From contig CP087216.1 in the NCBI GenBank assembly GCA_020912385.1, positions 434,001 through 498,000 of the forward strand: 64,000 nucleotides of DNA, given 5' to 3'. This document shows positions 45,885-56,869 of the stretch, piece after piece (the stretch's first letter is position 1; every line of letters starts with the position of its first letter). Made by a program: the position numbers and the translations under genes. The notes beneath the pieces were generated by a model. The model was not told the DNA's origin, made no database searches, and saw nothing but the letters and a program-made list of their open reading frames with translations. Source of the DNA: Neofusicoccum parvum (Eukaryota > Ascomycota > Dothideomycetes > Botryosphaeriales > Botryosphaeriaceae).

Positions 45885-47640
45885 GGGGGTGCGCAGCGCT
45901 CAAGTGCCGCACCGCACTGATATGAACATCGCTACGATTTTTTACTGCATGGAAGGCTCGCTACGTATAGACGGTAGATCTGCATTATTAGACCACGGCG
46001 TTTCTAGTTTCGCCGCACTTTTTTTTCCCCCGGCGTGTCTCCCTGCCTATAGATATACCCGCCTATTGTTCCCTGTTTATAGAATACACCACATGTCCAA
46101 CCAAACTCATCTCGTCCGCATGCAAACGTGAACGCTCCCAGCAATAGTTGCGCCCAGTTAACGCCAAGCAGCCGAGTCAACCCGGGGTCAGGAGAAACGA
46201 AAAGAAAAAAACAAGGTGTTGCTTCGGTACCGAATCGCGTGAGAGACCGGAGGGGCCGAGGTGGGGGTGGGGGACAAACTTCGTTCCTATTTCCTTCTTT
46301 TCTTCCTTCCTTCCACGCGACCCACCCCCAGGATCGTCCGGCAACTTCGGATGCGCGGCACCGCCGATTCAGCGCTTTTTTCTTCTTTTGCCGCTACCCG
46401 GTGCCCGCCGGCCATGTGCCCGCAGGGGCACCGTTTCTTCCCACGTGGGCTGCTGCCCAAGCTGGCGCCTGGCATGTGCGTTTCGTGCTTGACTTGCATG
46501 CTTGCATGCGTGCGTGTGTGCGTGCGTGCGGAGGGCGGGCTGACGCGTCATGCCGCCGCCGCCGGGCGCTTTTGCGGCATGTGGGTGAGAGGGTTGCGCA
46601 AGCGGCCAGTGGGGAGGGGGGCTGTGGGGTGAGTTTAAACGAAGGGCATGCGGTTGCTGGTGCTCTGGTTTCTGTCGGAGCGGCGACGGAGTTAGGAAGG
46701 TTGTCTGGCTTGGTAGACTGTCTGAAGACTGTGCTGTTTTGCAGGAGGTCCACAGATTGTACTGGTTGGTTTCGTTTGTGGTGATTGGGCCGGATACAGT
46801 GCGGAAAAGTGTCATGGATGTGCGCTCCGTTGCGGAGATGGTGGGTGGTGGTGTGGAGCGGTTCTACAGTACGGGGAGACGATTGTGGTTCTTAAGAAGA
46901 GGCTGAGGTGCTACGCATCAGCAAAATCCTATGGTGGATACTGCGGAAGAGGGGGTAGGCCCGGGGAGACTTTAGAAGGTAAGCCGGGGAAGAAGACAAC
47001 GGTGGAAGGTTCTGCCTGTACGTTTCCAAGCTAGACCATAGCGGTTGGTCAATCTATGAGTATGCCCAATTTTGCATGCGGGTTTCTTTACACGCATCAT
47101 ACTGTCAGTGCAGACACAGGCTCGAGTCTTGCCATACTACTGGATAGAGTAGCATTCTTTTTATGTTACTTTGCCCTACTCTGGGCAAATAGAGCTCGTA
47201 TAGCTGCATTGCATCATCTGCCGTGCCGGTGTCAGTTTAAAGGTATAGGTGGTAGAAGGTCCCTCCGCTTTGCGGCTGTTGTTGAAAATGAACTGGTGAT
47301 TAAGAGTCTTGATGACGGTGACTTGCAGGAGGTTTGGACCAATTGCAGGGAAGTTGGTATTTAACGAAGAAGTGAAGATCTGGGAATTGCTGAAACTGGG
47401 ATGATTCATACGCACTTGAGTAGGTTGAGGAAGCGGCTGCGGGTATAACTCATCCTTACCGGTTACCAAATGCGTTCGCGAGGCCGATTCAGAAAGTATT
47501 GCAGCACATGCATAGTTGTCCGAACGCCAATGTCCAGCAAAAGAACTACCAAACTCATCCGGATGAATACCTCAACTGCCCATGAGGGCACTCATTGCAA
47601 TGCCTCTCAATCGACCTCGAATGATGGCCAGCTTGGTTGA
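45885..47640. other. Intergenic, no recognisable gene
   Basis: About 1.75 kb. A GCGTGCGT-type microsatellite lies at 46501-46532. Frames of 148-218 codons at 46.1-46.8 kb have no motifs. The right part is less GC-rich. Confidence 0.5.
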
Positions 47641-50110
47641 TGAAATTCTCAGTGGAAATATTGAGGAGCCAACTTGGGGAGACTATGGGCAATCGAGCGG
47701 GCCGTCTCGCTCGGCACAGCCATCATCATGATCTCCGAACCCTACTTTGACACACTCTCCGAGATGCCTTGCCGCTTCGGAGATTTCTTGGACGCTCTTA
47801 TGAAGTACGCCGATGTTTCTCGGAGTTTGATTGCAGCCCTCGGGCCACTGGCGAATGTTTACGGAGACTTGTTGAGCTTCTTCACTCGAGCCCGCAACTT
47901 TTTTTGTGTGTTTAGATGAAATTAAAAGATAACCGCTGTCGCGGGAGGTAATTTCGACATTCCAATGGGATTTGGACGACCGGTTTTGGAGGATGGAGGT
48001 GGATCTACGCCATCACCTTGACGTCCTGCAGCACGCAGCCGGCCCACCGACACTTGATGAAGTGCTATCTCTTGCACAAAGAGAAAATGAAGCAAGAGAT
48101 AAAGAACTTGGTAAATAGGCTTCTCTCCTCAACCTGCATCAGTTTTTCTGACGCATTTTAACAGCCAAGACGAAGGAAATTGTCGAACGGTGCGAGAAAA
48201 GAAGACGCCGCTCTCTTGTAAATTAAGGCTATCTGAGCTAACTATATACTACGCGTTTGAAAGAACACAGTGGCTCTTTCATTAACCTTGGCTATAGTAA
48301 GAAGGGGAGCAAAGGGGTAGTGTTGAGGCTAGTGTAGCTTTTGTTGAACGAAAGATGAAGCACGTGATTGCGGGCACGTGTGGTTGACAGAAATGTTCCT
48401 GAGATGGTTCTCATCAGCCACGTACGAGGAGAAACACCAGGAGATACACAACAAAAAGCACCCTGAAACGGGTGAATGGCTGATTCAGGAGCCGGGGTTT
48501 CAGGATTGGCTGAAGTGCCCCTCATCGGCGTTACTTTGGTGCTACGGTAAAGGTGAGTCTTCGCCAGCTCCTATCCAGGATCACTGCTTTCTATGAGTCG
48601 ATGCTGACGGGCCACAGCTGGAACAGGAAAATCTGTCCTTGTGTGAGTGTTCTATTGTGATAACCAAGTGGGCTTTGCTAATGTGCGGTGTAGATCCAAT
48701 GTTGTGGAAACCGTGAAAGCTAAGGTTGCTACTCGCAAAGAAATCGGGATATGCTTCACATACTGCGACTACAAGCAGGATATGCCCCAAATCTTCTCAG
48801 AAACTCTTCTTACCCTTATACAGCAACTCTGTCGAAAGGGAGATGTCCATTTTAATTTCACGGAAGTGGAGCAAAGCGCTTCACCACCCTCGACGATCGC
48901 CACTACACACCACTTTGCCGAGCTTTCCCGGAACTTCGAAGAAGTTTTCCTTCTTATTGACGCCTTTGATGAGTACCAGAAGGATCAGAGGTTCAAGATC
49001 CTAAGTTTTCTCAAGGATCTCCTGAGTGACCTACCGCGCGCCAAGATCTTCGTCACAAGCAGGCAAGAACAGGACATCGTTGATGCTTTTGGAAGGCTTG
49101 AGGATGCCTGTGACTCAGATAGAGGCTATTAATGTGGAAGAAGATGTCAGAAAATATGTCAACAGCGAGGTGATGAGGTTCCGGCTTGGATGCGGTGGGA
49201 GAAAGTTGCTTGTAATGGATGATGCACTTGCACAGCGGGTTGTGGATACACTGACAAAGAAGGCAGATAGAGTGTAAGGAAATCATTAATAGGGTGACCT
49301 TATTTAAATCTTAACTCTTTCTTAGCTTTCCCTGGGTCAATCTTCAGCTGGCAACTTTGTGTGATGCCAGTGAAATGGGCAACGATATCTGCGTGGAGCA
49401 AGCTTTGGATGCTCTACCTTCAAACCTGGATGAAACATACCTCCGGATGGTTGACCAGATTGCGAATCAACAGGAAGAGAAGAAAATGCTTGTACTCAGA
49501 TGCCTCATGTGGGTCCTCTATGCAATCAGGCCCCTGGCTTTGAGGGAACTACAACAAGCCGTCGCCTTCGGGAGTCCAGCTATAGAGCTACCTTCTACTA
49601 AGGATATCCTAGATGTTTGCGCCGACTTTTTAGATGAATCCAGACCTGGCTACCCTTCCCGGTCCATTGTTCGGCCGATACTTTACTCGGTTCAAGAGTT
49701 TTATGTCACCCCAGGAAAAAATTGTGCACTCAAGCTTCCGTTGGACGATGCTTAGCAAAGCCCACGAAGTCCATAGGTGTCTTTGCAATTATTGTGCTTT
49801 GCTGCGTGATTTAAGTGATACAGTTGAACGGTTACACACCTTTTAAGTTGCTGAGATGTTTGCCTCATCAGGAAGGAGCTCGTTCTCCTACGTTGAAATT
49901 ATCGAAATATGAGATAATAGAACCTATACAGTCCCGCTGTAAGATTATTTGGTCTGAAGCCTTGATTGTTAAGTCTTTTTCAGAAGTTCAACCCATACTT
50001 TCCACTACATACCAAGTGATACCCACCTTAACCGCCCACTCCAAGTCACTGCCTAACAACGGCGCAAGAACGAATGATGAGTCCAAACACGAACTCAGAG
50101 ATCCTAGGTA
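47641..50110 (+). pseudogene. Decayed NLR (NACHT) gene, ankyrin part missing
   Basis: Remnants in order: an N-terminal helical region around 47674-47919 (MKYADVSRSLIAALGPL..VYGDLLSFFTRARNFF) and WRMEVDLRHHLDVLQHAA near 47985-48110; a pre-NACHT segment 48390-48552; the P-loop microexon 48618-48642 (GTGKSVL); NACHT body 48694-49130 with VFLLIDAFDEY and IFVTSRQEQD; then a one-base frame shift near 49085-49105, continuing as QIEAINVEEDVRKYVN and after a 52-bp intron (49274-49325) FPWVNLQLATL to a stop at 49753. Similarity to the NLR at 16-21 kb continues shifted frames to about 50 kb, then ends before any ankyrin repeat. The frame shift, second shift near 49.74 kb and lost repeats make a functional protein unlikely; a sequencing error could explain one defect but not all. 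Confidence 0.75.
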
Positions 50111-50469
50111 GAGCTACATCCGCCCCTGAACCCCCAGCCAGGCCCCCCTTCCCCGATCCTCCCAACCTCTCCCACATCCCTCGAAACCGCGGGAACAGCC
50201 CACAGCCCACGCCACCTGCATCCTGCACCTACCCGCACCCCTCCGCACCGCGGGCGTGGGGGAGGGTCACCTCTAATATCAACAGCACCCAACCCACGCC
50301 CCTGCCACCAGCGCGCGAGCGGGCGCGGTGCACCGACCGCAAGCGAGCACAAGAATCCTCCTCGTCCCCTCGTACCACCGTTCCTCCGGCAGCGGCTCAA
50401 CCGCCCCTCCGGAGCGCGCGCGCGCGCGGACCGAACGCGGGGCGAGACCAGATCGGCGTACATACGTAG

Positions 50470-50498
50470 GATCACCATCATCACCATCATCACCATCA
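50470..50498. repeat. ATCACC/ATC microsatellite
   Basis: Alternating ATCACC and ATC units over about 29 bp. No function is suggested. Confidence 0.8.
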
Positions 50499-53400
50499 GG
50501 CACACCTCAGCGCTAACGCCAGAAACACTCGCACGCGAGAGACGCCCTCCCCCAGGAACCTCGGTCTCGACCGCCGTCACCACGGTCCCGAGCACGCCAC
50601 CTCGCACGCAGCCATCAGCGGAGCGCGAGGAGACACTGGCTCCGCGCGGTCCGCGAACCGCCGAAGGGGACGGCGGCGTGCAAAGTACCACGGCATGCGG
50701 GCTGCAACCCCCCTCCGTGCCCCGCGACACGTGTGACGAGCAGCAGCGCCCGCCTCGCACAGCCCGCAACTTGCCCTCCCAGCCCTCCGTCCATCCACCG
50801 TTGGCAGCACTCGCGCCGCCAGGAGGCAGCGTGAGCGTTGCGGGGCACCTGCTCGGACGAAGACGACGAGCGCCGCCCCGCCGTCAACGGACGGTCCAAA
50901 AGAAGGGGGGAAATACAGATGCGGGCGCGCGGCGGACGAAACGTGCACACGAAGGCTCTGTGCGAGTACCGCCGCCGCATGTATGTATGTATGTACCCCG
51001 TGCCATCCCGTCGACCACGGCTGCCTACCTGGCTGCGCACCCTCTTCACCCAGACACACGTGCGAGGCACCAGCGGCGGCGGCAGCAGAATGTCAGGTAA
51101 ACCCCGGCCGCGACCCGGTTGCGGCCAGCCAGCCAGCCAGCCACGATGGATTTACGGGGCCCAGCGTCTTCTGTTTCTTTCTCGTTTGCTGGCTGAACCG
51201 GAAACGGCATCGTGCATTGCTGGGCGGGGGGCTGGGTGTTGGAGGGACTGCTCGGACTGGGTGTGTTTCTGTTTTTCCCTTCTTTCCTTTTTTCTTTCCT
51301 CAATGGGGCAAAAGGGAAGAAGGGTTACGGTCTGTAGCAGGGTGAGACCGGGGTTATCGGTACCGGCGTTTGTCGCTTTCTTCCCCCGCCTCCCTTCCCA
51401 CCCGGCCGTGGCATCTTCAGCGATTCACAGCACGGACCGGGGAAACGGGGCAAACGGCGTCGGTCGGTAGCTGAAACAACTTCCCAGAAGAAAGGGAAAA
51501 AGAAAGAAAGAAGGGTAAGGCAGGGGAGACAGATTCCCCTAAACCACAACGTGGGCGAAAGAAACAAAAAAAGCAGGAAGCAGGACGGAAAACAAGGGAC
51601 GCGAAAGCCCGCCTGATCTTCAGGACCGCACCCAGAGAAAGCACCACGGCAGCTCCTCCAAACATAGAACATCCCCATCGTGACCGAGCGCCCCTGCTCC
51701 ACCGCAAAGAAAAAAACCCCCCCGGCCCTCCCGACCCCGGAACCTCGCGCGGACAAGTCCAACCCCAAGCGCGAAGAACTCCGCCCCGCCCATCCCGCCC
51801 GTCCGTCCCGCCCGCCTCCCCCCTGCGGCCGGAAACCCTTTTCAGCCGCACGCAAGCGCCAAGCAGCGAGCGAACGAACCCCTTCTCGAACCTACGTGCA
51901 CACCCGGTCCCGACCGACGGGCCGTGCGATGACCCCAAAAGGAAAAAAAAAAGAAAGGCTCAAAGTTCGAGACACCCGGCCGCCGATCTGCTGACCCTCC
52001 AAAAGCTACATCTCCGGACCCTTCTTTCTCCCCTGACGTCACCGGAGCGACGGAACCAGGGTCTTCGACCCGCGAACGCCTGGTCCCTGCGCGGCGGCGC
52101 CCACGTTTCGGAGTGAGCCTTTCCCTGCCTTTTATAGTTCGGGCTGGGGCCTGTCTCCCCTGTCCTCTCGGCGAGGGTGGCGTTGTTCGTCGTCGTCGTC
52201 GGCGGAAGTGTGGAGCTGGAACGTGGGTGGGGTGGGGGTGAGGTGGGAAGCTTTGGGCAGGGCGGACATGTCTGCGATGCGGCGGCGCCGCTGCGCCCGC
52301 CCGCCGACCGGTCCGGATGGGTTGGGCGTGTGTGCGCGGCTGCCGGGAGACCGGTGCTGAGCGCAGAGGTGTCTCGGCGGAGAAGGGTCCGGCGGCTGGG
52401 GCCCCGTTGACCAGGCCGGTGGAGGGAAGAAGCGACGGGGGAGGGGAAGGGTGTTGGGCTGGAGGGACGACGGAGACGCGGGTGGAGAGGGAGGGCGGTT
52501 GAGCGGAGAGGCTGAACCCTCCTGCCTGCACGGCAGCAGGTATGTAGCATCGGACCGGGTCGGAGTTGTGGACGAGAAGAGCCTCTCCGCGGAGGCAGAG
52601 AGATGCCTGGGCACGTCTCGCAGTCGCGGCAATCGCAAAAGCAACGGCCGGCGTGAGACGAGCGCATGACTTTCCTCGTCGAGATGCATGCTGCGCGTGT
52701 GCGTCACCATGGCACACCTCGGAGTTGATCCAAGCGCGCAAACAAACGGGGCAGCAGAAAAGCCACCGCCCTTGAACCTTCGTTTTTGACTCAAGACATG
52801 GAGTTTGAACGGAAAGCGTGATGCGAACGCCTGTTCGCAAGAAACGCCGGGATAAACCTTCGCCAGCCCACGTGCTGTTGATCTCTTGTTTCAAGGGTCC
52901 CAGAGTTTGCTGCTGCTTTGGCCAAGTGACGGCCGCGGCGGGTCTCAGCAGTCTGCGGTCATCGTCGGTCGGCTGGCCGGGCCAGAGAAAGCAAAAAAGA
53001 AGACACGCTTCGGTCTCAGGTGAGAGGCGGCCGTGAGCGTGGGGTGAAGGGCGACTCAAGTCACCTGCGCGCGGTGGCGGTGCGCTGCGCTGCGGTGCGC
53101 GTGCAGCTGGGCAGCGAGGATCCGGCGGAGCGCGCTCAGGTGCCCGGGTGGTGAGATGTCGAGAATCACCCTGCGCTCAAAGGGACGAGCGGCAGGGCCA
53201 GCTGTCCGGGAAAAGCAGCTGCCTTGCATGGCTTGGCCTCGACCGCGTCCGTTGTATTCCCGCCCCCACCTGCCTCTCTCCAGAGCAAAAGGAACGAAGG
53301 GAAAAGGGAGGGGCAGGCAGGAAAGCAAGCAAGCAACGGACGCATGCAATGCAATGCAATCCTGCCGGCAGTCAAAAGTGTATCTGTGTTGCACAAATCG

Positions 53401-53533
53401 CCGATCACGAGAGATTAACGAGTCCCTCTTTGGGCTTGCCCTGCCTTGAACCCTTTCCTTCTCCCCCGACATGATACACCATGCAGCTGCTTCCCAAAGC
53501 GGCCGCAAGATGCAGCAACCCTTTCGCACGTCG

Positions 53534-53554
53534 CAGCAGCAGCAGCAGCAGCAG
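53534..53554. repeat. CAG trinucleotide repeat, seven units
   Basis: Seven perfect CAG units. No convincing gene covers it, so it is probably noncoding. A second run of six units lies at 62861-62878. Confidence 0.9.
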
Positions 53555-54312
53555 TGCCAGCAGGACCTCATGTGGTGGAAGTGTCTCTTCGCTCAGGATA
53601 TCTATCGACTGACTGTGTAATCCGCTTCTCTATATTGCCAGTGTCGCGGCCGCAGCCGGGTGCTGCAGCCCGACAGCCCGACATCCACAGCCTGTACTGT
53701 GCTTCCGTCTTGCCTCTCTGTATCCGCAACGGGATCTATAGCAGCCCGTCCGATAATAATTATACAAAATACACTTGCGAAGGGGAGTGCCAAGCGACGC
53801 CGCCTCGATGGGCGCCCGCCCTTGGCCCGCCCAAACATGTGACTGCGCTTCGCCATGCGCTCGCTTCAACTCTCCAAGACCGAGTCCGAGGATGGGTATA
53901 GCCGCCGAGGAAACTGTGACTCCAACGTAGACACAAACAAAACGCGACATGGCCCACGACGTGGCCAGGGTAACAAGCGCAAAATATCAGCAGAAACCCA
54001 CTCGCAAAACTGTTGAACCGCTCCTTTTTGAGATCCAAAACTTTTGCGGACTCCCCCTTTTTTTTGCGCCTGCTTAAACGGTGGTAAGCACGGCTGGAAT
54101 GTGCCGTTCATCTGCCGTGTAAACCTGTCTAGATGGCCGCCCAGATACAAAGGAAATTCGTGTCGTCAAGGAACGTTACAGCTGAGTGCAGCTGACAGTT
54201 AAAAACTAGGGTGCAGTGTCGTATCCGGTCGTACCTCGTAAATCGTGTAATTGTAAAGTTACAATCGCAACGGAGGTTCAAGAATGCCCAAACGGGCAGG
54301 TGGGTGAGATTT

Positions 54313-55992
54313 CTATCTCGAGCCGGCGCTGACGCCCATCGGCTGAGCGGGGCGCCCAAAAAACGTGCCGGGCGACTTGATGTCGCTGAAGAATTTGACC
54401 CAGGTCGCCTTCTTCGATGAGCGGTTGTGCGGAAGATTCCTCGCCGCCGCCTGGACCATGGGACCGACAATGTCTTCATCGCCAAGCTTGGGGAACTGTC
54501 CAGGCTTCTTAGGGTCTTCTAGCGCGGGCAGCGTCATCAGTGGCGGAGGCTCGCTAGGTGTCGGGCCAGTGGCGTAGGCGAGCCCATCCTCGGTTGCGCA
54601 GGCGACGGCCGCGTCGTGGAACTTTTTCCATTGGCCATCGACCTCAGCCCACTTCTGCTCCGTCAGCCGGTACGTCTTGGACGTTGCGCCGAAGTGCTCG
54701 CCCGTGCGGACGAGATGCTTGGTGAAGTTGAGACGCGCGCGTTCCCAGTTGGCGAACAGCTCGCGGCATGCAGCGCCATCACACATCTCAGGCAGGTAGG
54801 GCTTGGGCAGGATTGTGAAGTTTGCGTGTCCAAGCTTCTCTGCCCACTCGTCTTGCTCGCCTTCCTCGTCGCTGATCGTCATTGGCGGGATGTCCGAGCT
54901 CGGTACCACCAGGCTGGGACGCCCATGTCTGAACGAAGCAATAGAAGGCCTGGTTGAGAGCGGCGGAGTCTGCACGAAGGGTGCCTGCGGGGTTCCCAAT
55001 GGGCTGTTCATTGCCGAGAACGTCGCATTGGAGTCCGCAACGGTGGGAGACTGCAGCGGGGACTGCCAGTCTTTCTCCGACGACGCAAGCTTACCGCACA
55101 TCAGAGGTGGGAGCAGGGGTGTCGACGCAAGCCTTTCGCGATCGATTGGGTCCGTCTCCACATCCACCCTCAGGATGTCGACCGGTGAGGTGGGGGTGAG
55201 ATCGTCGTCGTGCTCAACAGATGACCTGGAAGGGCTTTGGGGGAGCTCGGTCTGGCTGGTGTTCACCGACGGAGGCAGGACGGATCCGGAAGTTGAGGAA
55301 GCCCGGCTGGAACGGCCGCCTGATGGAGTTGATGCGCGTGTGGTCTCCCTGGACAGTCCAGAGGCTGTTCTGCGGTCTTTCCACTTGCGCGTGAGGGAAG
55401 GGAAACGCTCGCCGACGCGCGACGAGATGCTCGCAGGCGAATCGCCCGACCGCCGACGGCGCGGGAGATACCTCGACTCGCCATCGTCGCCGAAGGGGCT
55501 GTCGGGACAGTCGTACACAGGGCTGGCTAGGCTGGGGGTGGAGTAAGAGGTCCTGCTGTCGCCGTGCGGGCAGCCTTCAGCGACACCTGTGGCCTGGTTA
55601 GCAAGCGGATGGAGTGTCCAAGCACAGCGAAACGTACTGCACAAACACCATGAGCCGAGCTTGCCCTCGAATTCCTCGTCTTCGTCGAGGTCGGAGGCGA
55701 ATGGGCCTTCCATTGGGTCCTCCGGCAGGCGGGGGAGCTTGCTGGACGAGGTCATGCTGTCCAGGTGCTCGTACGACGAGGGCGGAGACGACGAGAGCGA
55801 GGAGAGCGAGCTGGAATGGCGCACATGGTCGTTGGCGGAAAAGGTCTGGCTCAATGGCGTGGAGCATTCGGAGGCGGAGAAGGAGGAGTCGGGATAGGCT
55901 GCGGAGGCACGCTCTTCAGCGGTGGGGGAGTCCGCCAGAGGGTTTCTGACGGTGGCCAGTTTGGGAAGCATCAGTGGCTTGAGGTCGCGCAT
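54313..55992 (-). CDS. Ser/Pro-rich conserved-type fungal protein of unknown function
   Basis: Probably two exons, 55992-55638 and 55586-54313, with a 51-bp in-frame intron (GTACGT, CTAAC branch, acceptor CCACAG) that joins GSWCLCS to VAEGCPHGD; 542 residues. Without splicing it reads 559 residues. I prefer the ATG at 55992 (MRDLKPLMLPKLATVRN) over an upstream in-frame ATG at 56250 whose leader is Arg/Pro-rich like noncoding DNA. Most of the protein is Ser/Pro-rich and acidic, hence disordered, with many SP/TP sites suited to kinase regulation. A conserved-looking helical block occupies the last 160 residues: CRELFANWERARLNFTKHLV, TYRLTEQKWAEVDGQWKKFH and SSKKATWVKFFSDIKSPGTF. I do not recognise a domain name. 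A cytosolic or nuclear regulatory role is only inference. Confidence 0.72.
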   Translation of the reverse strand: MRDLKPLMLPKLATVRNPLADSPTAEERASAAYPDSSFSASECSTPLSQTFSANDHVRHSSSLSSLSSSPPSSYEHLDSMTSSSKLPRLPEDPMEGPFASDLDEDEEFEGKLGSWCLCSTFRCAWTLHPLANQATGVAEGCPHGDSRTSYSTPSLASPVYDCPDSPFGDDGESRYLPRRRRSGDSPASISSRVGERFPSLTRKWKDRRTASGLSRETTRASTPSGGRSSRASSTSGSVLPPSVNTSQTELPQSPSRSSVEHDDDLTPTSPVDILRVDVETDPIDRERLASTPLLPPLMCGKLASSEKDWQSPLQSPTVADSNATFSAMNSPLGTPQAPFVQTPPLSTRPSIASFRHGRPSLVVPSSDIPPMTISDEEGEQDEWAEKLGHANFTILPKPYLPEMCDGAACRELFANWERARLNFTKHLVRTGEHFGATSKTYRLTEQKWAEVDGQWKKFHDAAVACATEDGLAYATGPTPSEPPPLMTLPALEDPKKPGQFPKLGDEDIVGPMVQAAARNLPHNRSSKKATWVKFFSDIKSPGTFFGRPAQPMGVSAGSR

Positions 55993-56667
55993 GTTGGAAA
56001 TGAGTCGGCTTGAGTGGAGTGCTACCGGGCTCCCATCACCACTTAAATGGAACGATTCGGCGGGGCGCGGTGCGGAACGGGCGCGGCGCTGGGCATGCGT
56101 GACGAAGTCGCTGGCCGGGCTGCGACGCAGTGGCGTGGGCGCGAGAGGGCGATGGTGGCACGAATTCGAGCAGTCCACGTCGCTGACAGATTTGTTTATG
56201 GTGCGCGGCTGGACAAACCCGGTCAGCAACAGCCGGGGCCGGCGCGGCACGTGAGACAGCGGCCGCAGGCGTCACACTCACCCGGAACGGAGGAGTCAGG
56301 TGCGGCAGCGAGGCGTCGGCCGGGCGCAGAGGAAGCAGAAAGCGGACGCCGGGCGAGACAGCTGGCGAGCGAGCGGCGGGGCGGCGGGCCTGGGGCAGAG
56401 GCTGAGCGGCTGCTTGGGCGGGCGCGGAGGCAGCGAGCGAGCGGCGACGGTGAGTGGTGGGCTGCGGGTGCTGAGGGCGAGAGCGCAAGCAGGCGGGCAC
56501 AGGCGTGAATTTGTGGCCCAGGTGTGCTCATGGGCGGCTGCTCATGATTAAGTCACGACCGTCGCGCGCTGGCGCCGGCGGCATGGGTCCACGGGCAGCC
56601 GTCAAAAACGCTCGCCCACGGCTGCCGTGCGCACCCCCAGGCCCGCCTGCGCCCGCGCCTTTGCCAG

Positions 56668-56725
56668 CAGCCCGCAGCCAGAGCCCGCAGCCAGCGCCCG
56701 CAGCCCGCAGCCCGCAGCCCGCAGC
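56668..56725. repeat. CCCGCAG 7-bp tandem repeat
   Basis: CCCGCAG units, perfect in the centre and interrupted by GCCAGAG-type variants at the edges. Noncoding as far as I can see. Confidence 0.8.
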
Positions 56726-56829
56726 ACCGCGGGCGGCCCGCCTGCACATGCGCCAGCGACAACCCGGCCCTGCAGCCCTCCACGCCAGCACGCGATGCGA
56801 CGGCCAGCCCCCGCCGCGGCCAAGAACCA

Positions 56830-56869
56830 AGCTCCCAGCTCCCGGCTCCCAGCTCCCAGCTCCCAGCTG
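56830..56869. repeat. AGCTCCC 7-bp tandem repeat
   Basis: AGCTCCC repeats five to six times with one GGCTCCC variant. The GCTCCCA core recurs in the inverted repeat at 63726-63776. Confidence 0.8.

Larger units (their letters stand above)
50111..54312. other. 4.2-kb GC-rich tract without recognisable genes
   Basis: Contains short tandem repeats (ATC/ACC units 50470-50498, GC dinucleotides 50415-50428, ATGT x4 at 50979-50994, CAG x7 at 53534-53554). A 405-codon minus-strand frame (51842-53059) is low complexity with no motif. No gene supported. Confidence 0.5.

Noticed and set aside
51842..53059. 405-codon minus-strand frame
   Set aside because: Low-complexity Pro/Arg/Ser-rich translation with no family signature and several equally long competing frames.
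54803..55546. 247-codon frame antisense to the Ser/Pro-rich gene
   Set aside because: Shadow of the opposite-strand gene, whose C-terminal block reads as conserved coding sequence.
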